A DNA stretch of 64,000 bases from Oligoflexus sp. (GCA_014377445.1 JACMPP010000018.1:1-64000), one strand, 5' to 3'; shown: positions 37,320 through 46,503, numbered from the stretch's first letter. The notes: generated from the sequence alone by a model not told the origin. Numbers and translations: made by a program.

Positions 37320-38006
37320 TCAATGGCTTGGCGAGAGGCGATTTTGCGAAAGGGCAGGGGATTCTGTGCTGAAGGCCCCATTTTCGTAGTCGATCTGCTT
37401 TTGAACCATATCTCTAAATATGTGCAGCAGGTGGTGGTGAGGGGCGGCTGCATCGTGCCCGTTGGCCCGCAGTTCAATCATGTGATGGATCGTCTCGATC
37501 GTTGAGTAACAATCGAATCCAGGCTGCTGCCTTATGAGAAACTCGGAGGCCTTCTCAGGCTTAAACATGACCTGAGGAATCTTCTGCAGGTTCTGACTCA
37601 GCCGAAACATTTTCTTCGCCATCGACCAGGTGGCATCGAGGATGATGAAGACATCGCTCAGGCCGGCTTTCCCAGCTCGGTCTGAGGGCGAGCAAGGCAG
37701 ATCGTGGATATCGATGGCTGCCGGTCCGGGAAAGAGCAGATAGCAGCGTTTTGATGGATCGTTGAGAAGGCGGCTCAAGGAAGGGTCGCCGCTAAAGTCA
37801 TTGCCCACCAGAAGCTTCGCATTCTGCAAATTCAAGAACGCCATGCGCCCCGTGTTGATCGCCTTGCGCGTTTCTTTGGGATGAATGAGAATGACGAACT
37901 CAGGATCGCTGGCGAAAGGCTTGATCTGCGCGCAATAGCACATGACCTTTGCCTTTCGGCAACGGTAACACTCCTCACGGCTTTTCAAGTCTTCTTGTTC
38001 CGGCAA
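37320..38006 (-). CDS. DTW-domain tRNA-uridine aminocarboxypropyltransferase
   Basis: A 228-aa DTW-domain protein. The family transfers the aminocarboxypropyl group from AdoMet to uridine in tRNA (acp3U). Hallmarks here are an N-terminal zinc-type cluster CYRCRKAKVMCYC (residues 13-25), the IHPKE motif at about 41-45, and DATW (about residue 126), the family's name motif. All are intact and length is normal. It lies 14 bases after the small membrane protein gene, so both are co-transcribed. Confidence 0.88.
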   Translation of the reverse strand: MPEQEDLKSREECYRCRKAKVMCYCAQIKPFASDPEFVILIHPKETRKAINTGRMAFLNLQNAKLLVGNDFSGDPSLSRLLNDPSKRCYLLFPGPAAIDIHDLPCSPSDRAGKAGLSDVFIILDATWSMAKKMFRLSQNLQKIPQVMFKPEKASEFLIRQQPGFDCYSTIETIHHMIELRANGHDAAAPHHHLLHIFRDMVQKQIDYENGAFSTESPALSQNRLSPSH

Positions 38007-38020
38007 AATCGAAGGTCTCC

Positions 38021-38293
38021 TTAGGCGCGCCTGAAGCCGCGGCGGCTCACGAACGTCTTCTCGGCAGTTTCACCCGACAAGGCCCAAATCCACGTGCAAA
38101 CAACCAGGATCGTATTCGTGGGCCAGTACGCAATCGTCGCCAGGATGGCAACGAGAAGCCGAGGCGCAAAAACAAAACCAAGCCACCAAAAGATTCCCCC
38201 AAAAGGGATGGAACTGAGGAGGAGCGTCAGGCGCGGGAAGAAGAACATACAGAGGAGAAAAATAACGCCATGGTCATTCCAAAAATTCATCAA
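38021..38293 (-). CDS. small inner-membrane protein
   Basis: A 90-aa protein with three hydrophobic segments (GVIFLLCMFFF, IFWWLGFVFAPRLLVAILATI, TILVVCTWIWAL) and a basic C-terminus. The start MMNFWNDHG and the FFFPRLTLLLSS stretch resemble a widespread family of small membrane proteins of unknown function. It precedes the DTW gene by 14 bases on the same strand. Confidence that it is real is good; no role is known. Confidence 0.75.
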   Translation of the reverse strand: MMNFWNDHGVIFLLCMFFFPRLTLLLSSIPFGGIFWWLGFVFAPRLLVAILATIAYWPTNTILVVCTWIWALSGETAEKTFVSRRGFRRA

Positions 38294-38414
38294 TGTCTCC
38301 TAAATCGCTGGCATGAGCTGTCGGGCATTTACTCTCCATCGCGAAGAGAAAGCCGTTATAGACAGAAATCACGGAATTGATAAGAGGGAAAAAATCAGCC
38401 TAAGTCAAACAGGC

Positions 38415-38735
38415 TCACAGACGCTTCCCGATCGCGATGGCCGCGTTCAGAATGCTCGGCAGCAAACCTGGGCAAATGAGGTCAATTTCAGGCCTTAAGG
38501 CCACGAAATAGCGGGTGCCTTCCTTGCGGTGATTGATCAGTCCCGCCATGCGAAGACTCTTCCTATGATGGCTGAGAGTGGCTTTGCCGACGGCCACTTC
38601 AAACTCACCCCAACCAATCTCAGACTTGTTTTCCGCAAGCTGAGACACGATGGATAGACGAATAGGATCCCCCAAAGCTAGCAGGATATTGCCAAGGCTG
38701 ATCGCTTCGATTTCAGGGTGATCAAATTCTTTCAT
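38415..38735 (-). CDS. ArsR-family HTH regulator
   Basis: A 106-aa winged-helix regulator of the ArsR type: LGDPIRLSIVSQLAEN in the first helices, then the recognition helix KATLSHHRKSLRMAGLINHRKEGTRYF, with typical wing. No cysteine pair of the metal-sensing ELCVC type is present, so it does not look like a classical arsenic or cadmium sensor. It lies 26 bases after the relic of a luciferase-like oxidoreductase on the same strand, and such regulators often control that type of gene; the lost target may explain its isolation. Confidence 0.88.
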   Translation of the reverse strand: MKEFDHPEIEAISLGNILLALGDPIRLSIVSQLAENKSEIGWGEFEVAVGKATLSHHRKSLRMAGLINHRKEGTRYFVALRPEIDLICPGLLPSILNAAIAIGKRL

Positions 38736-38761
38736 CTTTCATTCTCTTTTTTTCTTCAGCC

Positions 38762-38938
38762 TTAGTTTTTGCTTCGGCCAGTCCAGGCATCCATTATGAT
38801 TTCATAGCTTCGCAGGCGATGACTGTGTTCGTAAAGATCCGAGCCGATGATAAATTCATCGGCTCCGGTTCTTGCCTGAAGTTCGGCGAAGTCTTCGCCA
38901 TTCAATCCACGGTCGCGGTGAAGGGCCCGCATTGTCAT
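38762..38938 (-). pseudogene. 3' remnant of a luciferase-like (LLM) flavin oxidoreductase
   Basis: The last 58 codons read FAELQARTGADEFIIGSDLY and HRLRSYEIIMDAW before the stop. This is the characteristic C-terminus of LLM-class flavin-dependent monooxygenases (TGADElmv...RlrSYell). The rest of that roughly 330-residue protein is absent: upstream DNA belongs to the GNAT gene. The frame stays open backwards but only as an overlap with the GNAT gene. It is a truncated tail left by deletion. Confidence 0.7.
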
Positions 38939-38996
38939 TAATCCTCTTGAAAAGAAGAGCAAGGAGAAAGATTTAGTGATGTGGGAGTCAGTTGTT

Positions 38997-39545
38997 TTAA
39001 TCCTGCTCTTCGTATTGAGCGCGACTGCCGACGCGCATCTTGTGGGCGAGGCGCTGGGCGTCGTTGAAATAGTAGATGAGCTTAACATCGAGACCGTACA
39101 TGGGATTAATTTCAAAGCCCTTGATAAAAAATCCATATCGTAATTTCGGAATAAGGATTCGATTGTTGTCGGCGGCATGGGTGCTGACGATAGCCGCATA
39201 TCCCTCATCCCTTGCAAAACTGACAACAGTGTCGAGGAGCTGCCGATAGTAACCTTTGCCTTGATATTCGGGCCGAATGCCACTCTCTTCCATCGAGAAG
39301 ATCACGCTCCCCTGCTGCCGCGCACAATGCCAGCCGATGACCTCCTCGCCCAGCTTCAGAAAAAATCCGTAGCGACGGAGTTTGGGCACACTCAAGGCCG
39401 AAAATTTTTCAGGATCCAGACCCGCGAACAATCGTTCCGAGGGGATCGCCGTCGGACTGAAAGAAATCTCTTGGCTGAAACGGCTCGAATAGGCCTGAAC
39501 GTCAGAATAATCCGCAGCGATGAGGCTCAAGACGGGAGAAGTCAT
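38997..39545 (-). CDS. GNAT-family acetyltransferase
   Basis: A 182-aa acetyltransferase-type protein. The acetyl-CoA loop region reads SGIRPEYQGKGYYRQLLDTVVSFARDEGY (R/QxxGxG motif as YQGKGY), preceded by the strand GVIGWHC-like and MEESG. The C-terminal part IPKLRYGFFIKGFEI is as in GNATs acting on small molecules. Start 39545 was chosen as the ATG; a TTG 12 codons upstream is possible and neither has a strong ribosome site. Substrate unknown. Confidence 0.8.
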   Translation of the reverse strand: MTSPVLSLIAADYSDVQAYSSRFSQEISFSPTAIPSERLFAGLDPEKFSALSVPKLRRYGFFLKLGEEVIGWHCARQQGSVIFSMEESGIRPEYQGKGYYRQLLDTVVSFARDEGYAAIVSTHAADNNRILIPKLRYGFFIKGFEINPMYGLDVKLIYYFNDAQRLAHKMRVGSRAQYEEQD

Positions 39546-39596
39546 AACTTGAGGCTCTTTTCGTGAAGAAGTTGAATCCAAGTCAAAGACAACTGT

Positions 39597-39628
39597 AAAA
39601 AAGCGAGGGTCCTTTTGGAACTCTCGCT
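39597..39628 (-). terminator. terminator of prpC
   Basis: On the minus strand AGCGAGAGTTCC/GGACCCTCGCT folds with one bulge and an AAAA loop, followed by TTTTTTAC. It lies 14 bases past the prpC stop. Confidence 0.75.
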
Positions 39629-39641
39629 GATCTTTGGGCGA

Positions 39642-40814
39642 CTATTGACGATCACTCAAAGGAGCGACCTTTCTTTGCTCGCCACCTATCCATTCGCTCA
39701 AGGGCCGAATGATACGGTTGTTGGCGGTCTGTTCAAGCACATGAGCGGACCATCCCGTCGTTCGGGCCATCACAAAGATGGGTGTAAAGAAATCGATTTC
39801 AAAACCCATCATGTAATAGGCAGGGCCGGCCGGGAAATCGAGGTTTGGATAAATCTTTTTCTTTTCGACCATGACGGCTTCGAGAGCGTCATACATCTTC
39901 ATCCATTTTTGTTCGCCAACAGCATCTGCCATCACCTGTGCATATTTTCGCATCGTGGGGACGCGGGAATCACCGGATTTATACACGCGGTGACCGAAGC
40001 CCATGACTTTTTTCTTATTGGCCAGGGCGTCGAGCATCCAATCCTTGGCTTTCGCCGGATCTTCGATCTCAATCATCATATGCATCACCATCTCGTTGGC
40101 GCCGCCGTGGAGCGGGCCTTTGAGCGCGCCGATACCCGCGACTGTTGCCGAGTAGATATCCGACTGGGTCGAAGTCACGACGCGGGCGGTGAAGGTCGAT
40201 GCGTTGAAGCTATGCTCAGCGTAAAGAATGAGCGAAACATCGAAAGCGCGAACGATCTCTTTCGCGGGTATTTTGCCGAAGCACATATGGAAGAAGTTTT
40301 CGGCGATCGAGAGATCCGCTTTCGGTTCGATCGGCCTCAGGCCTTTCTTGAAGCGATAATCGGCCGCAACGATGGTCGGGATGCGCGCAAGGAGTTGCAT
40401 CGCCTTGTCGAGATTCACTTCGGGGGTCGCGTCCCAGATGCGGCTGTCTTCACAACCCATGAGAGAAACACCGGTGCGGATCGAATCCATCGGATGGCAG
40501 GTCTTGGGCAGAGCTGCGATGGCGCCTAGGATCATCGGCGAAGCCGTACGGTACGAACGCTCTTTCATGCGGAAGGCTTCGAGCTGCTTCAGGTTGGGTA
40601 GTTCGCCGTGGTACAGCAAATAGGCGACTTCCTCGAAGCTGCATTGCTCCGCGAGGTCCTGAACGGGGTAGCCCCTATAGATCAGCGAATTGGTGTCGGG
40701 ATTTACCTTCGAGACGGAGGTCGTATCCATGACCACGCCTTCTAGGCCTCTCTTCACGTTCATTTTATCGGGCTCGGGAACATAGTCGGGATTGATGTAC
40801 TCTGCCACTGGCAT
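39642..40814 (-). CDS. prpC: 2-methylcitrate synthase / citrate synthase
   Basis: A 390-aa type-II citrate synthase-fold enzyme. Catalytic histidines lie in GPLHGGANE and MGFGHRVYK, and the aspartate in NLDFPAG. Early RGLEGVVMDTTSVSKV and LIYRGYPVQDLAE are family hallmarks. It condenses propionyl-CoA (or acetyl-CoA) with oxaloacetate. Assignment to the methylcitrate cycle rests on the divergent prpD and prpB next to it. Start 40814 has AAGGA just upstream; an ATG at 40901 would add 29 low-complexity residues. Both starts leave a shared divergent promoter region to prpD. A general citrate synthase role cannot be excluded. Confidence 0.88.
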   Translation of the reverse strand: MPVAEYINPDYVPEPDKMNVKRGLEGVVMDTTSVSKVNPDTNSLIYRGYPVQDLAEQCSFEEVAYLLYHGELPNLKQLEAFRMKERSYRTASPMILGAIAALPKTCHPMDSIRTGVSLMGCEDSRIWDATPEVNLDKAMQLLARIPTIVAADYRFKKGLRPIEPKADLSIAENFFHMCFGKIPAKEIVRAFDVSLILYAEHSFNASTFTARVVTSTQSDIYSATVAGIGALKGPLHGGANEMVMHMMIEIEDPAKAKDWMLDALANKKKVMGFGHRVYKSGDSRVPTMRKYAQVMADAVGEQKWMKMYDALEAVMVEKKKIYPNLDFPAGPAYYMMGFEIDFFTPIFVMARTTGWSAHVLEQTANNRIIRPLSEWIGGEQRKVAPLSDRQ

Positions 40815-41135
40815 CGTTCCTTTATTCTTATGCGAGAGTTTCGTTTGCGCCGGGACTGAAAATTTCCGCGCCTGTTCTCTCAACTCTATAACGGTCTTCA
40901 TCCAGCGGAGTATTCATGAGATTCGCGCAAGCAGTCAAGATTTAAGTCTCGGGCTTTTTTGCGGCAGACGTCGTGCCAAAGGCATACGTTCCTTGACACT
41001 TTCTCGCTCTCTCAGTTAGCTTGGCTCTTATTCTCGAATCGAAGCGTGATCTAGATCTGTCTCGCTGAATCCGAGTCGCGAGGTCAGACAGTTCCCTTTT
41101 TATCGGCCTCTCAGCTCTGCCTGGAAAGGACATTC
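40815..41135. promoter_or_regulatory. divergent prpC/prpD control region
   Basis: This gap holds no gene other than the possible N-terminal extension of prpC up to 40901. It must carry promoters for both directions. A TTGACA at about 40994 could be a plus-strand -35, but no good -10 is found at the right distance, so the promoter is not firmly located. No clear operator palindrome is seen. Confidence 0.4.
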
Positions 41136-42644
41136 ATGAAAAAGCACCCCGTTCGGGTATACCCATCCAAAGAAAAGTTGGAGCGTAAGGATCAATTGGC
41201 TTGGAAACTAGCCGCTTTGGCTTCCGATCCTGCCCCCATTCCTAACGACGTCTTGGACATGGTCATCAACCGCATCATCGACAACGCTTCGGTTGCGATC
41301 GCGGCGATCAACCGTGGACCAGTCGCATCGGCTCGTGCGATGGCTATCGCCCACCCACGTAACGGTGGAGCAGCGGTTTTCGGCATGCCGAACGATCAAG
41401 GTTTCGACTGCGAATGGGCAGCGTGGGCAAATGGCACCGCAGTTCGTGAACTCGATTTTCATGACACCTTTCTAGCGGCTGATTATTCTCACCCGGGTGA
41501 CAATATTCCTCCTATCCTCGCGGTGGCGCAGCAGATGAAAAAAAGCGGTAAAGATCTTTTGAAAGGGATCGTGACCGGCTATGAAATTCACGTCGACCTC
41601 GTCAAGGCTATCTGCCTTCATGAATACAAGAAAGACCATATCGCCCACCTTTGCCCAGCCCAAGCCGCTGGCATCGGCACGATGTTGGGTCTTCCGACCG
41701 AAACCATCTACCAATCCATCCAACAGGCAGTCCATGTTTCCTTCACTACGCGTCAGTCGCGTAAGGGGGAAATCTCCTCGTGGAAAGCCTACGCCCCTGC
41801 TCACGCCGGCAAGCTCGCTATCGAAGCCGTCGATCGCACGATGCGTGGCGAAGGCGCCCCTTCGCCGATTTACGAAGGAGAGGATTCGGTAATCGCTTAC
41901 ATGCTCAAAGGCAAGGACGCACGTTATGAAGTGCCGTTGCCCGAGCTTGGCGAGCAGAAACTCGCAATCCTCGAGACCTACACGAAGGAGCATTCGGCTG
42001 AGTATCAGTCGCAGGCTCTGATCGATTTGGCTCGCAAAATGAAGCCAAAGGTCAAGAATTTCGATGATATTCAAAGCATCGTGATTCACACTTCCCATCA
42101 TACCCACTACGTGATCGGTACCGGGGCCAACGATCCTCAGAAGATGGATCCCAATGCCTCGCGTGAAACTCTCGATCACTCGATCATGTATATCTTTGCG
42201 GTGGCTCTTCAGGATGGCGATTGGCACCATGTGAAGTCCTATGCGCCTGAGCGTGCGAAGCGTGCTGATACAGTCGCTCTCTGGCACAAAATCTCGACCA
42301 CGGAAGATCCTAAATGGACTGAGTCGTATCACGATCAGGATCCGAACAAAAAACGTTTTGGCGGCCGTGTTGAAATCAAATTTAAGAACGGCGAAACTCT
42401 CGTCGACGAACTGGGTGTGGCCGATGCGCATCCAGCCGGTGCCCGTCCGTTCAAACGTGCGGACTACATTAAAAAGTTCGATACCCTGACCGAGAGCATT
42501 ATCGAAAAAGCCGAAAGAAATCGTTTTATCGAGCTCGTGCAAAACCTTGCCGATCTCACAGCTGATCAGGTTCAGCAGCTAAACGTTCAGGTCGCGATCG
42601 ATCGTCTGGTTAATAACAAACGTGATACCAAGGGGATCTTTTAA
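41136..42644 (+). CDS. prpD: 2-methylcitrate dehydratase (MmgE/PrpD)
   Basis: A 502-aa enzyme of the MmgE/PrpD family, which dehydrates 2-methylcitrate to 2-methylaconitate. Typical stretches are [37 protein letters not shown], a long lid region ([15 protein letters not shown]), then [20 protein letters not shown] and [19 protein letters not shown]. Length is normal for PrpD. AAAGGACATTC precedes the ATG. The stop overlaps the prpB start by one base (TAATG), so both are translated together. It acts in propionate breakdown. Confidence 0.93.
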   Translation: MKKHPVRVYPSKEKLERKDQLAWKLAALASDPAPIPNDVLDMVINRIIDNASVAIAAINRGPVASARAMAIAHPRNGGAAVFGMPNDQGFDCEWAAWANGTAVRELDFHDTFLAADYSHPGDNIPPILAVAQQMKKSGKDLLKGIVTGYEIHVDLVKAICLHEYKKDHIAHLCPAQAAGIGTMLGLPTETIYQSIQQAVHVSFTTRQSRKGEISSWKAYAPAHAGKLAIEAVDRTMRGEGAPSPIYEGEDSVIAYMLKGKDARYEVPLPELGEQKLAILETYTKEHSAEYQSQALIDLARKMKPKVKNFDDIQSIVIHTSHHTHYVIGTGANDPQKMDPNASRETLDHSIMYIFAVALQDGDWHHVKSYAPERAKRADTVALWHKISTTEDPKWTESYHDQDPNKKRFGGRVEIKFKNGETLVDELGVADAHPAGARPFKRADYIKKFDTLTESIIEKAERNRFIELVQNLADLTADQVQQLNVQVAIDRLVNNKRDTKGIF

Positions 42645-43546
42645 TGCTGTTCCCTGAAATCAGCCCAGCCCAAAAAAGAGCCAACTTTCGGGCTGCATTG
42701 AAGTCGAATAAGCTCCTTCGTTTTCCTGGGTCCTGGTCACCATTGGTGAGCATGGCGATTGAAAAGGAAGGCTTTGATGGCGTTTATATTTCAGGATCGG
42801 TCCTGTCGAACGATCTCGGGTATCCGGACATCGGTCTGACCAGTCTCACCGAAGTCGCGGCGCGCGGACGGCAGATTGCAAGAACGACGAAGCTCCCGTC
42901 GATCATCGATATCGATACCGGCTTCGGCGAACCGATGAGTGCGGCCCGAAGCGTTCAGGAAATGATCGAGATGGGTCTGGCTGGCTGCCACATTGAAGAT
43001 CAGGTCAATCCCAAGCGTTGTGGTCACCTGGATGGCAAAGAGATCGTCTCGCGCGACGCGATGGTTCAGAAGGTTCTTGCCGCTGCGCGCGGCAAGAAAC
43101 TGGACGAAAACTTCCTGCTTATCGCCCGTACGGATTCGCGTGCGGTCGAGGGCCTCGACCAGGCCATCGAACGCTCCAAGGCCTACATCGATGCGGGGGC
43201 TGACTGTATCTTCATTGAAGCGCTCGAAAACGAGCGTGAGTTTGAAACCTTTCGGAAGGCCATTTCGGTGCCATTGCTGGCGAATATGACAGAATTTGGC
43301 AAATCCAAACTTCTGACTTACGACCAGCTCTCAAATCTCGGTTACAATATCGTGATCTATCCTGTCACGACTTTCCGCCTGGCGATGAAGGCGACCATCG
43401 ACGGTCTCTCGGAAATCAAGGCGAAAGGCACTCAGGAAGGTCTGCTCGACAAGATGCAGCACAGGCAGGATCTTTATGCTCTGACCGACTATGAGAAATA
43501 CAACGAACTCGACAGTAGCCTCTTTAACTTCACTCTGAAGTCTTGA
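42644..43546 (+). CDS. prpB: 2-methylisocitrate lyase
   Basis: A 300-aa isocitrate lyase-superfamily barrel that splits 2-methylisocitrate into pyruvate and succinate. The signature KRCGH lies at 124-128 with catalytic Cys126; DIDTGFG at 89-95 binds magnesium and substrate. It follows prpD with a one-base overlap and is followed by a strong terminator. With prpC and prpD it completes the core methylcitrate cycle. AcnD/PrpF-type genes are not here, fitting the PrpD route. Confidence 0.95.
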   Translation: MLFPEISPAQKRANFRAALKSNKLLRFPGSWSPLVSMAIEKEGFDGVYISGSVLSNDLGYPDIGLTSLTEVAARGRQIARTTKLPSIIDIDTGFGEPMSAARSVQEMIEMGLAGCHIEDQVNPKRCGHLDGKEIVSRDAMVQKVLAAARGKKLDENFLLIARTDSRAVEGLDQAIERSKAYIDAGADCIFIEALENEREFETFRKAISVPLLANMTEFGKSKLLTYDQLSNLGYNIVIYPVTTFRLAMKATIDGLSEIKAKGTQEGLLDKMQHRQDLYALTDYEKYNELDSSLFNFTLKS

Positions 43547-43553
43547 TATCAAA

Positions 43554-43584
43554 CGCCCCAGGGACCGAAGTCCTGGGGCGTTTT
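43554..43584 (+). terminator. terminator of prpDB
   Basis: Long GC-rich hairpin CGCCCCAGGGAC/GTCCTGGGGCG with one bulged base and loop CGAA, followed by TTTTCTTTT, 7 bases past the prpB stop. Confidence 0.9.
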
Positions 43585-43604
43585 CTTTTAGCGGGAACCA
43601 TTCC

Positions 43605-44726
43605 ATGACTGACTCGTCTCAAGATGCCGTGATCCTGTCTGAACTTATCCCCTGCAAAGTGCCAGGGAAATTCATCGGTCGTATCACATTGAACTCTCCG
43701 CGCACGCTCAACTCCCTCTCGCTCGATATGATCGTGGGGATGCGCGAGATTTTGCACAACTGGGAGCGTGACGCCCGCGTGGCCATGTTATTTATCGATG
43801 GCTGCGGGGAAAAGGCTTTTTGCGCCGGCGGTGACGTCAAGCGCATTCATGGCTTTATCGCTCACGCTCGAGCCTCGGCGGCTGATCCAGTGGCTCTTTG
43901 CCAAGTCTTTTTTGAAAACGAATATCGCCTCGATTTTGCGATTCACCGTTACCCCAAACCGATCGTCGTATGGGGTGATGGGATCGTCATGGGTGGAGGC
44001 ATCGGCATTATGAATGGCGCGAGTCATCGCATCGTGACTGAAACCACGATGATGGCTATGCCTGAGATCACGATTGGGCTTTATCCTGATGTGGCGGCTT
44101 CCTATTTCCTGCCTAAAATGCCCGGACGTATCGGTTTGTTTCTGGCGATGACAGCGGCGCGGGTCAACGGAGCCGACGCACTCTTTGTTGGTCTCGCCGA
44201 TCACTATCTGCCTCGCGCTTCCAAAGCAAAAATGCTCGATGCCCTGAAGAGCATTCGACTCGATAGCGGACTTGCCGATGAGATTACCCGCGTGCTCTCG
44301 GCTCACAAGGTTCCTCATTCGCCTCTGAAAGGACGGCAGAAGGAAATAGATAGCTGGATGGCAGGCGACGATGTTGAGACGATCTACGATCGCTTTCAGG
44401 CCATGGAGCCCCGTGACGACGACAAACTGCTTACAGCGGCTCGGCAGACCATTCTGAGAGGCTCGCCCAGTTCACTCAAGATCGCCTTTGAGCAATACCG
44501 TCGTTCGAAAGGCATTTCTTTAAAGGCGGCTTTCGAGCAAGAGCTTGTGATGTCGATTCAATGCTGTCTGCACCCCGATTTTCCTGAAGGTGTGCGAGCC
44601 CTTTTGGTGGATAAGGATAACGCTCCAAAATGGTCACCTGGTGCGGTTGGAGAGGTCTCCCAGGTCCTGGTCAATGAGCATTTCAAGGCGCCATGGCCTC
44701 ATGAAAATCCGCTCTCGGATCTCTAG
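43605..44726 (+). CDS. 3-hydroxyisobutyryl-CoA hydrolase-like enoyl-CoA hydratase family protein
   Basis: This 373-aa crotonase-fold protein is longer than normal enoyl-CoA hydratases (about 260) and matches the 3-hydroxyisobutyryl-CoA hydrolase type. Motifs are ITLNSPRTLNSLSLDM, the oxyanion-hole stretch CAGGDVK, GIVMGGGIGIMNGASHRI and MPEITIGLYPDVAASYFLPK with its Glu and Asp, and the C-terminal helical extension. The enzyme removes CoA in valine breakdown, which leads to propionyl-CoA. That links it to the methylcitrate genes just upstream. It has its own ribosome site and sits past the prpB terminator. Confidence 0.87.
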   Translation: MTDSSQDAVILSELIPCKVPGKFIGRITLNSPRTLNSLSLDMIVGMREILHNWERDARVAMLFIDGCGEKAFCAGGDVKRIHGFIAHARASAADPVALCQVFFENEYRLDFAIHRYPKPIVVWGDGIVMGGGIGIMNGASHRIVTETTMMAMPEITIGLYPDVAASYFLPKMPGRIGLFLAMTAARVNGADALFVGLADHYLPRASKAKMLDALKSIRLDSGLADEITRVLSAHKVPHSPLKGRQKEIDSWMAGDDVETIYDRFQAMEPRDDDKLLTAARQTILRGSPSSLKIAFEQYRRSKGISLKAAFEQELVMSIQCCLHPDFPEGVRALLVDKDNAPKWSPGAVGEVSQVLVNEHFKAPWPHENPLSDL

Positions 44727-44732
44727 ACTACG

Positions 44733-44763
44733 AGCCTTGCTCAAGAGATGAGTAAGGTCTTTT
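44733..44763 (+). terminator. terminator after the hydrolase-like gene
   Basis: GCCTTGCTC/GAGTAAGGTC folds with two GU pairs and a 7-base loop, followed by TTTTC. It starts 7 bases past the stop. The remaining gap to 45007 shows no other supported gene. Confidence 0.7.
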
Positions 44764-45007
44764 CTTCGCCGCTGCTTTTGTGGGCTCGCTTAAGCCTCTT
44801 GAACGCGCAGCATAAATCACTCTTCTTCGGACTTGCTCATTTTTTCGCCCTTGAAGAGACTTCAGATGCCTGACGGGTCGGCAATCGACCGGTTTATTCC
44901 CGCTCTCATTTATTCAAGCAAGAACCCGGGAAATGGCGCAGATCTCACGCAGTGGAATTACCATTCCGATACGAACCAGGACTTTCGCTTTGATTCTTTG
45001 ACGAAGG

Positions 45008-46030
45008 TCAAGCGATAGGGTGAATCAAGCGATTTTCTTCTAGATCTGCAAATAGCCCTCCCCGATAAAATCCAAAGACCAGAGGAATCGCCTCATCCGC
45101 CAGGGCTTTCGCAACGCGAAGGTCCGCGGCTCCTTCGACTGAGAGATCGGCGAAACTGGTTTCGAGCACGCGCGGGAGAGTCGTTTTCTTCGCATCGAAA
45201 TAATCGCCCCGCAACCACGCATCGATCCGATGATGATTCTTCGGATAGAGATAGAACTCTTGATGATAAAGCTGATGGGCGGCGAATTCAGGATCTTCAT
45301 TTGGAATCTCCTCACCCCATAAAAAGCCGAGCCTTTGCCAGGTCTCGGCCTCCGCTTTTAGAATGCTTTCCGCCTGACTCTGTCCTGCACCACAGCCCAG
45401 GATCAAGGGGGCATAATTGTTTTCACTTCCACCTTTATCGCGGGCTTTTAAAATAACGCCCGTGACGTAGATGGTGCCTGGGAACGAAGAGGTCTTTTGA
45501 GAGCCAAAATCATAATGCTCCACCGTGTAGATATTCTTCAACCTATGGAGAGCAGTCTTCCTAACCCTCTGCATCAAGAGTGGTTTAGTCATCCCAAGCC
45601 AAGATGCAAGAACGAGATGGCGTTCGACGAGTTCCATAGCCCCACGACGACAGGCTTCCTGCCAGGAGGAATAGAGGGCGACTCCATTTGATTTCGCGAA
45701 CCGATACTCGATTGATGAACTCTGCGGAAAGACCAACGCGGTCTTGGCCTCGCCGATAACGGCTTCGCTGGTTTCATGGCGCAAAACAAGCGCTGGCTTC
45801 GACAAGGATTCGACGATGGCTATTCGTTCGATAAGTTCATAGGAGGCGCTGTTATCGGGGAATGATACAAGACTCGCCGAACTCCCGACCATTTCCCCGT
45901 GCTGAGGATGGGTGGCCTGCATACCCGACAAGTAGATGGAATTGCCTTCAACGGTAGCCTTTTCCTGAAACGCCGGAGTAAATTGCCAATCTACAAACCC
46001 ATCGGGTAACGACAGTTTTTTTGCCAACAT
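45008..46030 (-). CDS. stand-alone YcaO-domain protein
   Basis: A 340-aa protein of the YcaO superfamily, ATP-using enzymes that activate backbone amides to form azolines, thioamides or amidines. Typical are SNGVALYSSWQEACRRGAMELVERH (the G.A......A...A..E..ER pattern), LGCGAGQSQAESILKAEAETWQRL, and a C-terminal end with Pro (HPIA). The usual length is 380-450, so it is on the short side. Neither a TfuA nor a cyclodehydratase partner is adjacent. AAAGGGG 8 bases before the ATG supports the start. Its substrate could be a RiPP precursor elsewhere or a cellular protein. Function is inferred from family only. Confidence 0.75.
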   Translation of the reverse strand: MLAKKLSLPDGFVDWQFTPAFQEKATVEGNSIYLSGMQATHPQHGEMVGSSASLVSFPDNSASYELIERIAIVESLSKPALVLRHETSEAVIGEAKTALVFPQSSSIEYRFAKSNGVALYSSWQEACRRGAMELVERHLVLASWLGMTKPLLMQRVRKTALHRLKNIYTVEHYDFGSQKTSSFPGTIYVTGVILKARDKGGSENNYAPLILGCGAGQSQAESILKAEAETWQRLGFLWGEEIPNEDPEFAAHQLYHQEFYLYPKNHHRIDAWLRGDYFDAKKTTLPRVLETSFADLSVEGAADLRVAKALADEAIPLVFGFYRGGLFADLEENRLIHPIA

Positions 46031-46503
46031 GGAAGACCCCTTTGCCTGCGGCGAATAGCTGCTTATGCTGAAGAACCGAACTCTCCCGATTCTGTACTCG
46101 ATCTACCTTCGGCCTTTGAATGGGTGGACTTGAGTTGATTTTGACGGCTTTCCCACAGTCTTCTAATAGCTGGGGATGCACATGATAAGATTGGCTTATT
46201 CGCTTAAGGCTAAGGCATACGTTATGAGTAAATTTATTCATCTGGCAGCTTTTAATCTGTCTCCATTGCCAAATAAAATTCAGTTAAAATTTTCTCAACC
46301 CCGCAACACTTTGTCCCTCAACAGATACAGGCGATCTGCTTAAAAACCTTCCTGTATTGTAATTAGACAGTTGAAAATCCCTTTGATATAGCCAATTTAT
46401 TCGAAATTGATGAGCAAAGTTATAAAAGTCATAGCAGGGTTTGAGCATAGGTAAATTTTCGTGCGCATTTTGGGCGTTGCTATGATTTCCAGAAGAGGGT
46501 GTT
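46031..46503. other. gene-free stretch between divergent YcaO and OmpA-like genes
   Basis: No convincing gene. A minus-strand ATG frame at 46241 encodes a 97-residue product that overlaps the YcaO start by 83 bases in another frame; its composition is mixed, it lacks a ribosome site and has only two Cys. It is AT-rich between 46240 and 46470 and probably holds the divergent promoters. Confidence 0.4.

Noticed and set aside
38762..39283. Long minus-strand frame covering both the GNAT gene and the LLM tail
   Set aside because: The first two thirds are a shadow of the GNAT gene; only the last 58 codons look like real protein.
41472..42542. 356-codon minus-strand frame opposite prpD
   Set aside because: Antisense shadow of prpD; long only because of the codon bias of that gene.
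44833..45018. 61-codon plus-strand frame between the hydrolase-like gene and YcaO
   Set aside because: Weak start and 11-base overlap with the convergent YcaO gene; no similarity to anything known to me.
45948..46241. 97-codon minus-strand frame as a possible peptide precursor for the YcaO enzyme
   Set aside because: It overlaps the YcaO start by 83 bases in another frame, lacks a ribosome site and is not rich in Cys, Ser or Thr.
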